A stretch of DNA of 64,000 bases from Paucidesulfovibrio longus DSM 6739. GTDB taxonomy: Bacteria > Desulfobacterota > Desulfovibrionia > Desulfovibrionales > Desulfovibrionaceae. The notes beneath the pieces were generated by a model, which was not told where the DNA came from, ran no database searches, and was given only the letters and a program-made list of their open reading frames with translations. A program made the position numbers and the translations under genes. Of this stretch, positions 35,083-43,540 are shown piece after piece. The DNA is taken from positions 325,894-389,893 of the forward strand of contig NZ_ATVA01000013.1 of assembly GCF_000420485.1 (NCBI RefSeq), read 5' to 3'. Each line of letters begins with the position of its first letter. Within the stretch, counting starts at the first letter, position 1.

Positions 35083-35838
35083 ATGGTTTTCATGGTGCCG
35101 GACGAGCCGGACGAAAGTCTCGAAATGCCGGATGACGGTTCTGGCGGCGATGCTGCGCAAAAGGCCAAGCTCGACGACACCGAAGTATCCCGCGCCTCCC
35201 AGAAGGTCGACCTCGACCTGGACGACGCCCCCTTCCTCGAAGAAGAGGAAGAGGAGGAGGAAATCCTTGAAGAGGAGCCCTTTGCCCCCCAGCCGGAACA
35301 GGAAGACAAGCCGAAAAAAGAGCCGCCGCTCTGGCTCCGGAACAAGCTGCTTATCGTCGGCATCCTCGCGGGGCTGCTGCTCGGCGGCGCGCTGTTTTAC
35401 TTTCTGTCGGGTCCGGGCGAACCGGAGCCTCCGGTGGCCCAGGCTCCGGCTCCCGCGCCTCCCGCGGCAACGCCGGAACCCGCTCCCGAAGCTCCCCCCC
35501 AGGAGGTCGCTCCTCCTGAAGAAGCTCCCGTGGGAGAATCCTTGGTGCGGCTCGACCCCTTCCTCATCGAACAGCAGGATTCGGACGGCAAGGTTCGATT
35601 TCTGGAGGTCAGCCTGGTGTTCTCCACTCCCGACCCCATGCTTGCCTCCAACCTGACGCGCGAAACCCCCACGGTCCGCTATGCGCTTTATTATTACATG
35701 AAGAATAAGGATCTGCAGTTTTTGACCGATGAGAAGAATACGGAAGATCTGAAAAAAGAGCTTCTGACCGTGGTCAATCAGTACATGTCCGCCGGCCGTT
35801 TCGAAACCGTCCTCTTCGAGGAATACCTGGTGAGGTGA
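35083..35838 (+). CDS. fliL: Flagellar basal body-associated protein FliL, long form
   Basis: 251 residues, versus about 150-180 usual. A membrane helix at 89-108 and a C-terminal FliL domain (155-251: VRLDPFLIEQQ, KKELLTVVNQYMSAGRFETVLFEEYLV). The extra length comes from a very acidic cytoplasmic N-terminus (eight Glu in a row near 53-60) and a Pro/Ala/Glu-rich periplasmic linker (111-148). FliL surrounds the stator and supports torque. GGGAGG precedes the ATG. Confidence 0.92.
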   Translation: MVFMVPDEPDESLEMPDDGSGGDAAQKAKLDDTEVSRASQKVDLDLDDAPFLEEEEEEEEILEEEPFAPQPEQEDKPKKEPPLWLRNKLLIVGILAGLLLGGALFYFLSGPGEPEPPVAQAPAPAPPAATPEPAPEAPPQEVAPPEEAPVGESLVRLDPFLIEQQDSDGKVRFLEVSLVFSTPDPMLASNLTRETPTVRYALYYYMKNKDLQFLTDEKNTEDLKKELLTVVNQYMSAGRFETVLFEEYLVR

Positions 35839-35842
35839 AGCC

Positions 35843-36169
35843 ATGCCTTCTCCCATCGACTACCCGATGCTGGTATCCCAGCTGCCGTTCGTGAGCAAGC
35901 TCGCCACGGCGGAGCAGACCCATCCCGAGGTGCGCCAGGAACTATTCGCGCCGCTTTTGCGGCAGAAGCAGAAGGAGGAGGAACAGCGGGTCCAGCAGGT
36001 CGAAAAGCAGGACAAGCCCAATACGGTCTCCAGGGACGGCGGCGGCTCCGGCGGCGGAAGCGCGCCCCGGCAAAACAACGCCAAGGAACGCGGCCAGGAG
36101 TCCGAGGAAACGCCCCTGGGCTCCAACGCTTCCCCCTGGTCGGGAAACATCGTCAACAGGAGAGTCTGA
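35843..36169 (+). CDS. Hypothetical protein of the flagellar operon
   Basis: 108 residues, soluble. A short ordered start (LVSQLPFVSKLATAEQTHPEVRQ truncated at these ends) is followed by a charged Gln/Lys/Glu helix and a Gly/Ser/Asn-rich disordered tail. No recognised domain. It is sandwiched between fliL and a membrane coiled-coil gene, 4 bp on each side, so it is certainly translated within the operon and may have a motility role. Confidence 0.8.
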   Translation: MPSPIDYPMLVSQLPFVSKLATAEQTHPEVRQELFAPLLRQKQKEEEQRVQQVEKQDKPNTVSRDGGGSGGGSAPRQNNAKERGQESEETPLGSNASPWSGNIVNRRV

Positions 36170-36173
36170 CCTG

Positions 36174-36590
36174 ATGGATGCGACCGGATTGCTCCTTGTG
36201 GGCTTCACCATCCTGGAACTGCTGCTGCTGTGCGTTGTGGTGGCTTTCTTCATGCGGCTCAAGAAATCCGAAGCGATCATCTCCACGCTGCAATCGCGCC
36301 AGGAAGAATTTCTGAACAAGCTGCACTTCAACGCCCAGCTTGAGAACGAACTGGTGCGCTCCTTTCAGCAACGCCAGGAGCGCCTCGGCGAATTGGACCG
36401 CCAGCTCGAAACCCAGGCCCAGCGCCTGGAAAAGCTCCTGGCCAAAGCCAGGGAATTCAGCAAATCCCCCAGCTTTCTGCGTCAGATCATCCTGGCTGGC
36501 CACAAGGACGGCGTCGCCCCGCAGGAGCTTGCACGCTCCACGGGCCTTTCCCTGGAGGAAGTCCAGCTGATCATCGACCAGTCGGGCTGA
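36174..36590 (+). CDS. DUF2802-like membrane coiled-coil protein
   Basis: 138 residues. An N-terminal membrane helix (5-27), a long coiled coil (32-100), and a C-terminal helix-turn-helix-like segment (GVAPQELARSTGLSLEEVQLII). This layout matches DUF2802 proteins that occur near flagellar and chemotaxis genes, and recalls Bacillus SwrB, which promotes basal body assembly. The function here is inferred from context. Confidence 0.78.
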   Translation: MDATGLLLVGFTILELLLLCVVVAFFMRLKKSEAIISTLQSRQEEFLNKLHFNAQLENELVRSFQQRQERLGELDRQLETQAQRLEKLLAKAREFSKSPSFLRQIILAGHKDGVAPQELARSTGLSLEEVQLIIDQSG

Positions 36591-36613
36591 GGTCCACCCG
36601 TCACAAAGCCCCC

Positions 36614-37444
36614 ATGCGCATTCGCAATTCCGGCAAGACATCCGCCTTCTCTTCCAGCGGCAGTTCAGAACGCGGCCTCGGATTTCGCCGTCGCCACCGT
36701 GTTGGCGACCATGTGCAAGGCCGGGTCATCCGGGTGGAACCGGGCGACATGGCCTGGGTCGCCTTCGACGGCGAGCCGTTGCTGACGAATATCCCCAACT
36801 GCCCCCCTCCCGGATCCGTGCTGAGTTTTCAGGTGCTCCAGCTCCATCCTGAAATCACCCTCAAAAGCGCGCCGCGCCAAAACGGGCAGGGACGCGGCCT
36901 GTCCGGCGGCGTACAAGACTTCTACGCGGCCCGCGCCGCCTACGAGGCGGAGCTGGACGGACGCGACACCTTGCCTGCGGGACGCGACGCCTATCACGCC
37001 GCGCTGGACCCTCTGCTCGCCAAGCTTCTGGAGCAGGTCGAATCCGCGGTCGATGAGGTGAACGCGAATCTCGCCAGCGCCAGCCCTTCCAGAACCGAAC
37101 GCCTTTCCTACGTGCCCTGGATCGCCCCGGACGCGAGGGAAACGGAACTCGTCACGGCGCTTCCGGACGAGGGACTCGGCCGCGCGGTGCTGGGCCTGCG
37201 CCTGCCGCCTTGCGGCGCCGTCCAGATTCGCGCCATGCTCAGGCCTCCGCTGCTCCGTTGCCGCGTCTACGCGGAACATCCGGAAATCGCGGCCCGCCTG
37301 GCCCCGCTCCTGGCTAGAGCCGTGCCTTGCCCCACTGGTGAATGGAACCTGGAATGCCACGGCGCGGAATTGATGCCCAAGCGCCATCGCGGCGGGCTGC
37401 TCGCCGAACTGCTCTCCCCGCTTTTTGCCTCACTGTCCATCTGA
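36614..37444 (+). CDS. FliK-like protein, possible hook-length control
   Basis: 276 residues. The N-terminal part has a small beta domain (about 29-75: VGDHVQGRVIRVEPGDMAWV). A helical middle follows. The C-terminal part (about 175-255) follows the FliK C-terminal pattern: LRLPPCGAVQIRAMLRPP, then a charged strand and a helix (AEHPEIAARLAPLLARA). Flagellar hook-length proteins end in such a domain, which talks to FlhB. The similarity is by pattern only and the protein is shorter than typical FliK. Last gene of the operon, before a strong terminator. Confidence 0.68.
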   Translation: MRIRNSGKTSAFSSSGSSERGLGFRRRHRVGDHVQGRVIRVEPGDMAWVAFDGEPLLTNIPNCPPPGSVLSFQVLQLHPEITLKSAPRQNGQGRGLSGGVQDFYAARAAYEAELDGRDTLPAGRDAYHAALDPLLAKLLEQVESAVDEVNANLASASPSRTERLSYVPWIAPDARETELVTALPDEGLGRAVLGLRLPPCGAVQIRAMLRPPLLRCRVYAEHPEIAARLAPLLARAVPCPTGEWNLECHGAELMPKRHRGGLLAELLSPLFASLSI

Positions 37445-37471
37445 GCTTCGCAACGACGCTTTCCCCAAAAG

Positions 37472-37496
37472 AAAAACCCCGCCGTAGCGGGGTTTT
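37472..37496. terminator. Bidirectional terminator after the flagellar operon
   Basis: AAAAACCCCGC-CGTA-GCGGGGTTTT: perfect stem with T-runs on both strands. It ends the flagellar operon and the convergent lpxC. Confidence 0.95.
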
Positions 37497-37524
37497 CTGC
37501 TCAGTCGAAAGCCAGCGGAAGCAA

Positions 37525-38445
37525 TCAGGCAGGAACGGCCATGGGCTCGAGCATGTCGAGTTCCACTTCTTCCCGTTTGGGAACGGGGAGCACCCCCACG
37601 ACCTCTTCCAGGCATTCCGAAGCGTTGGCCACGAGGTGGCGCAGGAACATGTTGTTGAGTTCATGGCCGGAGGCGAAGACTTCGAAGCGACCGAGCAGCG
37701 GACGGTTGAGCACGGCGATGTCGCCGATGAAATCGAGCAGCTTGTGGCGAACGAACTCGTCCTCGTAGCGCAGGCCCTCGGAGTTGAGCACCGCGTATTC
37801 GTCCAGGACCACGGCGTTGTCCAGGGAACCGCCCAGGGCGAGCCCGTTGGCGTGCAGGTACTCCACCTCGCGCAGGAACCCGAAGGTTCTGGCTTTGGCC
37901 ACTTCGGCGGCGAAGCATTCGGGAGTGATTTCCACTTCCAGGCGCTGACGCCCGATGACGGGATGCGCGAATTCGATGGTGTAGTCGATGATCAGGCCGT
38001 CGTAGGGCATGGCCTTGACGTACTTGCCGTCCTTCTCGAAGGTCACGGCTTTTTTCACGGCCAGGGCCTTGCGGGGCTTGTTCAGCGTGCGGAGTCCGGC
38101 CTGCTTGAGGAGGTAGACGAAAGGAGCGGCGCTGCCGTCCATGATCGGAAGCTCGCGTCCGTCCACGTCGATGAGGATGTTGTCGATGCCCATGCCGCGG
38201 ACGGCGGCCATGAGGTGCTCGACGGTGGAGACGGATTCGGAGCCGTTGCCCAGGGTGGTGGCCAATCCGGTGCTGACGACCAGTTCCGGCGTCGGCGTCA
38301 GGAAAGCGGAGCCCGCCCCGTTGCGCACGGAAAAAAGAATGCCCGTGTCCTCGGTGGCGGGACGAAGGGTCAAACCGACTTGCTTGCCGCTATGGAGACC
38401 GATTCCGGTGCAGCGGGTGGTGGTGCGAATGGTGGTCTGTAGCAT
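37525..38445 (-). CDS. lpxC: UDP-3-O-acyl-N-acetylglucosamine deacetylase
   Basis: 306 residues. Zinc ligands H77 (STVEHLMA), H234 and D238 (FVRHKLLDFIGD), and catalytic H261 (ASGHELNN) are all present. It performs the committed step of lipid A synthesis in the cytoplasm. AGGAGGAG precedes the ATG. Monocistronic here, away from other lpx genes. Confidence 0.97.
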   Translation of the reverse strand: MLQTTIRTTTRCTGIGLHSGKQVGLTLRPATEDTGILFSVRNGAGSAFLTPTPELVVSTGLATTLGNGSESVSTVEHLMAAVRGMGIDNILIDVDGRELPIMDGSAAPFVYLLKQAGLRTLNKPRKALAVKKAVTFEKDGKYVKAMPYDGLIIDYTIEFAHPVIGRQRLEVEITPECFAAEVAKARTFGFLREVEYLHANGLALGGSLDNAVVLDEYAVLNSEGLRYEDEFVRHKLLDFIGDIAVLNRPLLGRFEVFASGHELNNMFLRHLVANASECLEEVVGVLPVPKREEVELDMLEPMAVPA

Positions 38446-38604
38446 GTCTCCTCCTGCGCCCCTTAAAGCAAGAAAAATACCAGGCTTTCATCAGCTCTCA
38501 AACGATTAGTATAAATGGACATTTCAGAAACGCCACACGCACCGGAACTGTGTCTTTTTCACCAATCGTCGCAAGGATGCCACACGAAAGGGACATTCGC
38601 ACCA

Positions 38605-39471
38605 CTAGCAAGGACGCTTGCGTGCGGCCAAGATGCGGTCGAGTCCGGCCAGATCCTGCATCACGCAAACGTCGCAGAGCTCCAGCGCGGGGTCGCCCAG
38701 GATCGCCGCGCCGGTTTCCCCCTGCCGCCAGCCGATCTCGACCAGAAGCGTTCCTCCCGGACGCAGCGCCTCGGCCGCGCGGGGAGCCAGACCTCGGAGA
38801 TGGTCCAGACCGTCGCCCTGCTCGCCGCCGCTGACCAGGGCCGAGCGCGGTTCGAAATCAGCGACCTCGCGGCTGAGTTCGCCGTACTCGTCCCAGGTGA
38901 CATAGGGAGGGTTGGCCACGACCAGATCCAGGTCCGCAGCCGGAAGGGGCGCGGTGAAATCCCCCGAAACGAACTCTATCCGCTCCTGCGCGCCGAGCCG
39001 CCGCGCGTTGTTCCGCGCCGCGTCCAGGGCGGCCGGGGAAAGGTCCACCGCCCAGCCGCGCGCGAGCGGAAAGACATGGGCCAGCGTCACGGCCAGGACG
39101 CCTGAGCCCGTGCCCAAATCCATGAAACGAAGCGGCCTGGTTTCGTCAAAGCGTTTGCGGGCCTCGTCCACCAGCAATTCGGTTTCGGGCCGGGGAATAA
39201 GGACGCCCGGCCCCACCTGGAACGACAATCCGTAAAACTCCCGCTCGCCGAGAATGTACGCGACGGGTTCCCCGCGCTCGCGGCGCGCTATCAGGGAAGC
39301 GAAAAGCGCGGCTTCGGCGTCGTTCACAAGCCTCCGACTTTCGGTGAGCACCTGCACGGCGGAAAGATTGAGGGCCCTTCCCGCCAGCAGGCGCGCGGAA
39401 AGGCCGGGAGAATCGACTCCCGCGTCTGAAAGGCGGCGCTCCGCCGCCAGCAGGCTGTCGCGCAAGGTCAT
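38605..39471 (-). CDS. prmC: Protein-(glutamine-N5) methyltransferase, release factor-specific
   Basis: 288 residues. N-terminal helical domain, SAM-binding DLGTGSG (118-124) and the N5-glutamine signature NPPY (187-190). It methylates the GGQ glutamine of release factors. The neighbouring upstream gene is its substrate, prfA, 123 bp away on the same strand. Confidence 0.95.
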   Translation of the reverse strand: MTLRDSLLAAERRLSDAGVDSPGLSARLLAGRALNLSAVQVLTESRRLVNDAEAALFASLIARRERGEPVAYILGEREFYGLSFQVGPGVLIPRPETELLVDEARKRFDETRPLRFMDLGTGSGVLAVTLAHVFPLARGWAVDLSPAALDAARNNARRLGAQERIEFVSGDFTAPLPAADLDLVVANPPYVTWDEYGELSREVADFEPRSALVSGGEQGDGLDHLRGLAPRAAEALRPGGTLLVEIGWRQGETGAAILGDPALELCDVCVMQDLAGLDRILAARKRPC

Positions 39472-39594
39472 GGTCCGCTCCTGGCAAAATCTTGTCTTCC
39501 GGACGCGAAAAACGTCCGGTGGAACGTGTTCAGACGTTCCCGCACCGGACGTTTTCCCTTTTGCCCCGGCGTCTCAGGGCGTCGAGGCGTGAGG

Positions 39595-40665
39595 CTAGGA
39601 ACCGTCGTGGCTTTTCAGGGCCTCGGCCTGATAATGGGCCGAAAGCGCGTCCACGAAGTCGTCGAGATCCCCTTCCATGACCTGATCCAGCTTGTAGAGG
39701 GTCAGGTTGATGCGGTGATCCGAGACGCGGCCCTGGGGAAAATTGTAGGTCCGGATGCGTTCGGAGCGGTCGCCCGAACCGACCTGGGAACGGCGATTCG
39801 CATCCTGCTCGGCCTTGGCCTTGTCCTGCTCCATTTGCAGCAGACGGGATCGGAGCACTTTCAGCGCCTTGGCCTTGTTCTTGTGCTGCGATTTCTCGTC
39901 CTGGCAGATGACCACCAGTCCCGTGGGCAGGTGGGTGACGCGGATGGCCGAGTCCGTCGTGTTCACGGACTGGCCGCCGGGGCCGGAGGAGCGGTACACG
40001 TCCACGCGGATCTCTTCGGGCCGAAGCTCCACGTCCACTTCCTCGGCCTCGGGCATGATGGCCACGGTCACGGCGGAGGTATGAATGCGGCCCTGGGATT
40101 CCGTGGCCGGAACGCGCTGCACCCGGTGCGTTCCGGATTCGTATTTCAGATGGCTGTAGACGCGGTCGCCCGCGATGCTGGCGATGACTTCCTTGAAGCC
40201 GCCGGTGCCGGTCTCATGCTCATCGACCAGCTCGACCTTCCAGCGCTTTTCTTCGGCATAGCGGCAATACATCCGAAACAGGTCCGCGGCGAAAAGCGCG
40301 GCTTCGTCGCCGCCCGTTCCGGCGCGGATTTCGAGGATGATGTTCTTTTCATCCATGGGGTCGGTCGGAAGCAGCAGAATCTTGAGCTTTTCGGCAAGCT
40401 CTTCCACTCGTTCCTCTAATTCCGGAATCTCGGCATGGGCCATTTCCCGAATTTCAGGATCCTTGTCCCGGGCCAATTCCTTGTTGTCCGCGAGATTCTG
40501 CGAAACCGCCTTGTACTCTCGATAGACGTTCACGATCTCGCCCAGTTCGCTGTGCGCCTTGGTGACCTTGCGATAGCGTTCCTGGTCGTTGAAAATGGCG
40601 GGGTCGGCGAGCTGTTTTTCCAGCTCTTCGAATGCGACCTCGGTCTCATCCAATCTTGCGAACAT
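39595..40665 (-). CDS. prfA: Peptide chain release factor 1
   Basis: 356 residues. The codon-reading tripeptide PAT (186-188) identifies RF1 (UAG/UAA), and GGQ (230-232) is the hydrolysis motif. It starts directly after the DUF1385 gene's stop codon (TAA-ATG), so it is translationally coupled to that gene. Confidence 0.98.
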   Translation of the reverse strand: MFARLDETEVAFEELEKQLADPAIFNDQERYRKVTKAHSELGEIVNVYREYKAVSQNLADNKELARDKDPEIREMAHAEIPELEERVEELAEKLKILLLPTDPMDEKNIILEIRAGTGGDEAALFAADLFRMYCRYAEEKRWKVELVDEHETGTGGFKEVIASIAGDRVYSHLKYESGTHRVQRVPATESQGRIHTSAVTVAIMPEAEEVDVELRPEEIRVDVYRSSGPGGQSVNTTDSAIRVTHLPTGLVVICQDEKSQHKNKAKALKVLRSRLLQMEQDKAKAEQDANRRSQVGSGDRSERIRTYNFPQGRVSDHRINLTLYKLDQVMEGDLDDFVDALSAHYQAEALKSHDGS

Positions 40666-41628
40666 TTAGGCGCCCTCCTCGGATATGGCGCATTGCAGGG
40701 CCGCAATGGCTACCTCGATCTGTGCGTCGTCCGGCTCCTTGGTGGTCAGCCCCTGAAGCAGCAGGCCGGGCCAGCAGAGCATGCGGCACATGAAATTCTT
40801 GTGGAACTTTCCGGAAAAACGAATCAATTCGTAGGAAAGGGAGCTGACGGGAATCATCAGCACCAGCTTGAGCCCCACGATGTAGAGATGCTTGAGCAGA
40901 AAGACCTGCGGCGACCAGATTCGCAGCAGCAAGGGAACGAGCACGGCAAAAAGGATGATGGACAGAGCCAGGACGAAGAGCAGGAAGGCCGTGCCGCAAC
41001 GGGGATGCAGACGGCTGTAGCCGCGTGCGCTCTCCGGGGTCAATTCCGCGCCGCTCTCGAAGGTCCAGATGGTCTTGTGTTCCGCCCCATGATATTGAAA
41101 TACGCGCCGGATATCGGGCATATAGGAGATCGCCAGGATGTAGCCGATGAACATGATCATCTTGAACAGGCCGTCCCAGGCATGGAACGAAAGCGCGTCC
41201 ACATCTCCGCCGAGCCCCCACCATTCCATGACGATGGAGAAGAAGTGCGGCAGGACCACGAAAAGCCCCAGGGCGAAGGCCAGCGCAGCACCGAGGGTGA
41301 GCACGAGATGCCAGGTGGAAAGTCCGCTCGACTCCTCGCCCGTCTCCTCGTCTTCTTCCAGCAGGGCCTCGTTGGCCGACCAGTTCAACGCCTTGATGCC
41401 GTTGACCATGGTTTCCAGCAGCACGGGAAAGCCGCGCACGAACGGCTTTTTCAACCAGGGATGGTCGGTCAGCGAGAACCAGGGCCGCAGCTCGACCTTG
41501 ATCTCTCCGTCGGGCCGCCGGACAGCGATGGCGAGACGGTCGCGGGCGCGCATCATGACGCCCTCGATTACGGCCTGTCCGCCCACCGAGATTTTCGGCG
41601 CAGCGCAGAGAAGACGAGTCAAATTCAC
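40666..41628 (-). CDS. DUF1385 membrane protein (YqhQ-like)
   Basis: 320 residues. Starts with the family signature ISVGGQAVIEGVMMRA, then has about four to five membrane helices and the conserved YHGAEHKTIWTFE and RLHPRCGT segments. DUF1385 proteins often precede prfA and prmC, as here, but their function is unknown; a metal-dependent membrane enzyme is possible given the conserved His and Cys. GTG start with GAGG 6-7 bp upstream. Confidence 0.92.
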   Translation of the reverse strand: MNLTRLLCAAPKISVGGQAVIEGVMMRARDRLAIAVRRPDGEIKVELRPWFSLTDHPWLKKPFVRGFPVLLETMVNGIKALNWSANEALLEEDEETGEESSGLSTWHLVLTLGAALAFALGLFVVLPHFFSIVMEWWGLGGDVDALSFHAWDGLFKMIMFIGYILAISYMPDIRRVFQYHGAEHKTIWTFESGAELTPESARGYSRLHPRCGTAFLLFVLALSIILFAVLVPLLLRIWSPQVFLLKHLYIVGLKLVLMIPVSSLSYELIRFSGKFHKNFMCRMLCWPGLLLQGLTTKEPDDAQIEVAIAALQCAISEEGA

Positions 41629-41730
41629 GGGAACCTCACTGTGGAAAGACGTTCAGCCACCCACCGAGGATAATGTCTGCCCCGGAAAAGTAAAGCGCGC
41701 CGCATGGGGCCTCCCCACTTTTCGGACAAA

Positions 41731-41765
41731 CAAGAAAACCTCCATTGGGTAAGCCCAATAGAGGC
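41731..41765 (-). terminator. Terminator/attenuator between rpmE and the DUF1385 gene
   Basis: On the minus strand CCTCTATTGGG pairs with CCCAATGGAGG (one mismatch) around CTTA, followed by TTTTCTT. It lies 30 bp after the rpmE stop, so rpmE is largely a separate transcript; read-through would feed DUF1385-prfA-prmC. Confidence 0.9.
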
Positions 41766-41795
41766 ATTTCTTGCGGCCGAGGCCGAAGAAGAAGG

Positions 41796-42014
41796 CTAAT
41801 TCTTTTCCTGCCCGAACTGCGCGTACTTCTTGCGGAAGCGGTCGATGCGGCCAGCGGTGTCCACAAAGCGCTGCTTTCCGGTGTAGAAGGGGTGGCACTG
41901 GGAGCAGATTTCAAGCTCAAGCTTCTCGCCCTTGGTGGTAAGAATCTCGGCTTCGTAACCGCAGTGGCAAGTGATCTTGGCCTTGTAAAGCTTGGGATGG
42001 ATATCCTGTTTCAT
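41796..42014 (-). CDS. rpmE: 50S ribosomal protein L31
   Basis: 72 residues. It has the zinc-binding (C+) pattern, with Cys in ITCHCG and [10 protein letters not shown], plus the family ending [21 protein letters not shown] precedes the ATG. It has its own promoter and terminator. Confidence 0.98.
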   Translation of the reverse strand: MKQDIHPKLYKAKITCHCGYEAEILTTKGEKLELEICSQCHPFYTGKQRFVDTAGRIDRFRKKYAQFGQEKN

Positions 42015-42049
42015 GACGGTCTCCTGTCATTGATTGCGTGAAGCAGAGC

Positions 42050-42078
42050 TATATATCCGCATGTCGCCCGTTTGGCAA
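42050..42078 (-). promoter_or_regulatory. Promoter of rpmE
   Basis: On the minus strand TTGCCA (42078-42073), a 17-bp spacer and TATATA (42055-42050), 35 bp before the rpmE ATG. Confidence 0.7.
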
Positions 42079-42104
42079 GGGACATTCGGCATGCTCCAAC
42101 ATTT

Positions 42105-43295
42105 TTATACCCTGAAAAACGTCTTGGCCAGGCCGCGCACCGTCAAGTGCAGCAGACAAGTGCCCAGAATCGTGATCAGGGTTGGACCGACCACGAGTCC
42201 GTAGGGCTTCAGCTGATAATACAGCGCGACGCCGAGCGCAAGGCTCAAGGTCGCGGCGGGATCCCAGTCGGAATCGCGCCGATCCGTGCGCAAGATGAAG
42301 TAATCCGTCAGCAGCACGGCGATAAGCGGTGCGAAAATCGAGCCGAGCAGGTAGAGAAACCATTCATATTCCGTGATGGGCACGAACATGGCCAAAACCG
42401 TTCCCACGGCGGCGAAGAACACGGAGGTCCAGCGGCGGTCCAGTTTCGGGAAGACGTTCAGGGTGGAAACCGCGGCGGAATAGACGTCAAGAAACGTGGT
42501 CGTGATCGTGGACAGGCCGATGACCGCCAGGGCGGCCAGACCGAGATTGGCCGCGAGCATCATCCGTGCGGGGTCGAAGCTGCCGGAATGCAGCGCGCCA
42601 AGAATGCCGATGCCGTACATCCAGCAACTGCCGAAGAGATATCCCAGAAGCGGCGCCAGCCAGGAAGCCGTGCGCGACCGGGACATGGAAGTATAGTCGG
42701 CGATGAGCGGGAACCAGGACAGGGGCATGATGATGGCCATTTCAAAGCCGAAATGGAATTCGCCCGGCCCGGCCCCGCCCGACAGCGCTCCCGGACGGTT
42801 CAGGAGCACCCAGCTGAGAACGACCGTGAGCACCAGCAGCAGGCTCACCGCGACCATGTTCAGCCACTTGAAGCCGCGCACGCCGAGAAAGACCCAGAAG
42901 GCGATGCACGCCCCGACCACGGCGGAGAGCGCCGCCTGATGATCGAATCCCCACAGCTGCGTGGTCAGACTGTTCAAGGCGCCGCCGCCGAGCAGCACCA
43001 TCCATGCGGTCCAGCCCAGAAGCTGGAGGACGTTGATGCCGGAAATGAGCCAGGATCCCTGGCGGCCGAACGAGATGCGCGTGGACATGATCGCGGGCAG
43101 GCGCTCGCGAAACCCGATCCAGCCCGCCAGCACGAGCAGCGAGGTTCCGGCGAGATGCCCCAGAACGTTGGCCCACATGGCCCGCTCAAGGCCGAGGTCG
43201 GCCAGCAGCCCGCCCGTGAGGATTTCGGCCACGGACACGGCCGCGCCGAACCAGAGAAAGAAGAGATTGGCAAAGGAAAGCTGTTGTTTGGACAC
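42105..43295 (-). CDS. cytX: Putative hydroxymethylpyrimidine transporter CytX
   Basis: 396 residues, about twelve membrane helices, nucleobase:cation symporter-1 family close to cytosine permease (WFGAAVSVAEILTGG near the start). A TPP riboswitch directly upstream shows it serves thiamine metabolism, which points to CytX, the hydroxymethylpyrimidine carrier, rather than CodB. The frame is open into the leader; the GTG at 43295 is chosen because AGGGG lies 9 bp upstream and VSKQQLSFANLFFLWF is a natural start. No other thiamine gene is in the window. Confidence 0.88.
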   Translation of the reverse strand: MSKQQLSFANLFFLWFGAAVSVAEILTGGLLADLGLERAMWANVLGHLAGTSLLVLAGWIGFRERLPAIMSTRISFGRQGSWLISGINVLQLLGWTAWMVLLGGGALNSLTTQLWGFDHQAALSAVVGACIAFWVFLGVRGFKWLNMVAVSLLLVLTVVLSWVLLNRPGALSGGAGPGEFHFGFEMAIIMPLSWFPLIADYTSMSRSRTASWLAPLLGYLFGSCWMYGIGILGALHSGSFDPARMMLAANLGLAALAVIGLSTITTTFLDVYSAAVSTLNVFPKLDRRWTSVFFAAVGTVLAMFVPITEYEWFLYLLGSIFAPLIAVLLTDYFILRTDRRDSDWDPAATLSLALGVALYYQLKPYGLVVGPTLITILGTCLLHLTVRGLAKTFFRV

Positions 43296-43297
43296 GT

Positions 43298-43330
43298 AAA
43301 AAGCCCCTTTGGAGAAGGTATTCCAGGGGC
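43298..43330 (-). terminator. Riboswitch expression platform: terminator covering the ribosome binding site
   Basis: On the minus strand GCCCCT pairs with AGGGGC and is followed by TTTTT. The 3' arm AGGGGC is also the only Shine-Dalgarno-like sequence of cytX, so the hairpin can both end transcription and hide the ribosome binding site. Confidence 0.8.
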
Positions 43331-43364
43331 ACTGCGCGAAACGAGGTGCAAAGATTATCTGCGC

Positions 43365-43445
43365 CAAATTCCGTACGGCAGTGCGAACTGCTTCACGTTC
43401 GAAGGGTGTGATCTCAGCTTCGGTCCGACCGAAGCACCCCTATCG
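43365..43445 (-). ncRNA. TPP riboswitch (THI element)
   Basis: On the minus strand: GGGGTGC, a variable GCTTCGG/CCGAAGC-type stem, the invariant CTGAGA, then ACCCTTCGAACGTGA, a CAGT...ACTG hairpin and CGTACGGAA. This is the ordered core of the thiamine pyrophosphate aptamer. High TPP would favour the terminator hairpin before cytX. The usual GAACCTGA reads GAACGTGA, a minor deviation. Confidence 0.88.
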
Positions 43446-43540
43446 GCTGTTGTTTTGCCTAGCAGATCGCTCCTGCATGAGCAAGCGGGCCGGACGCGCC
43501 GTTCGAGACGCGCCCGGCCCGGATTCGGCGCGGGGAAGCA

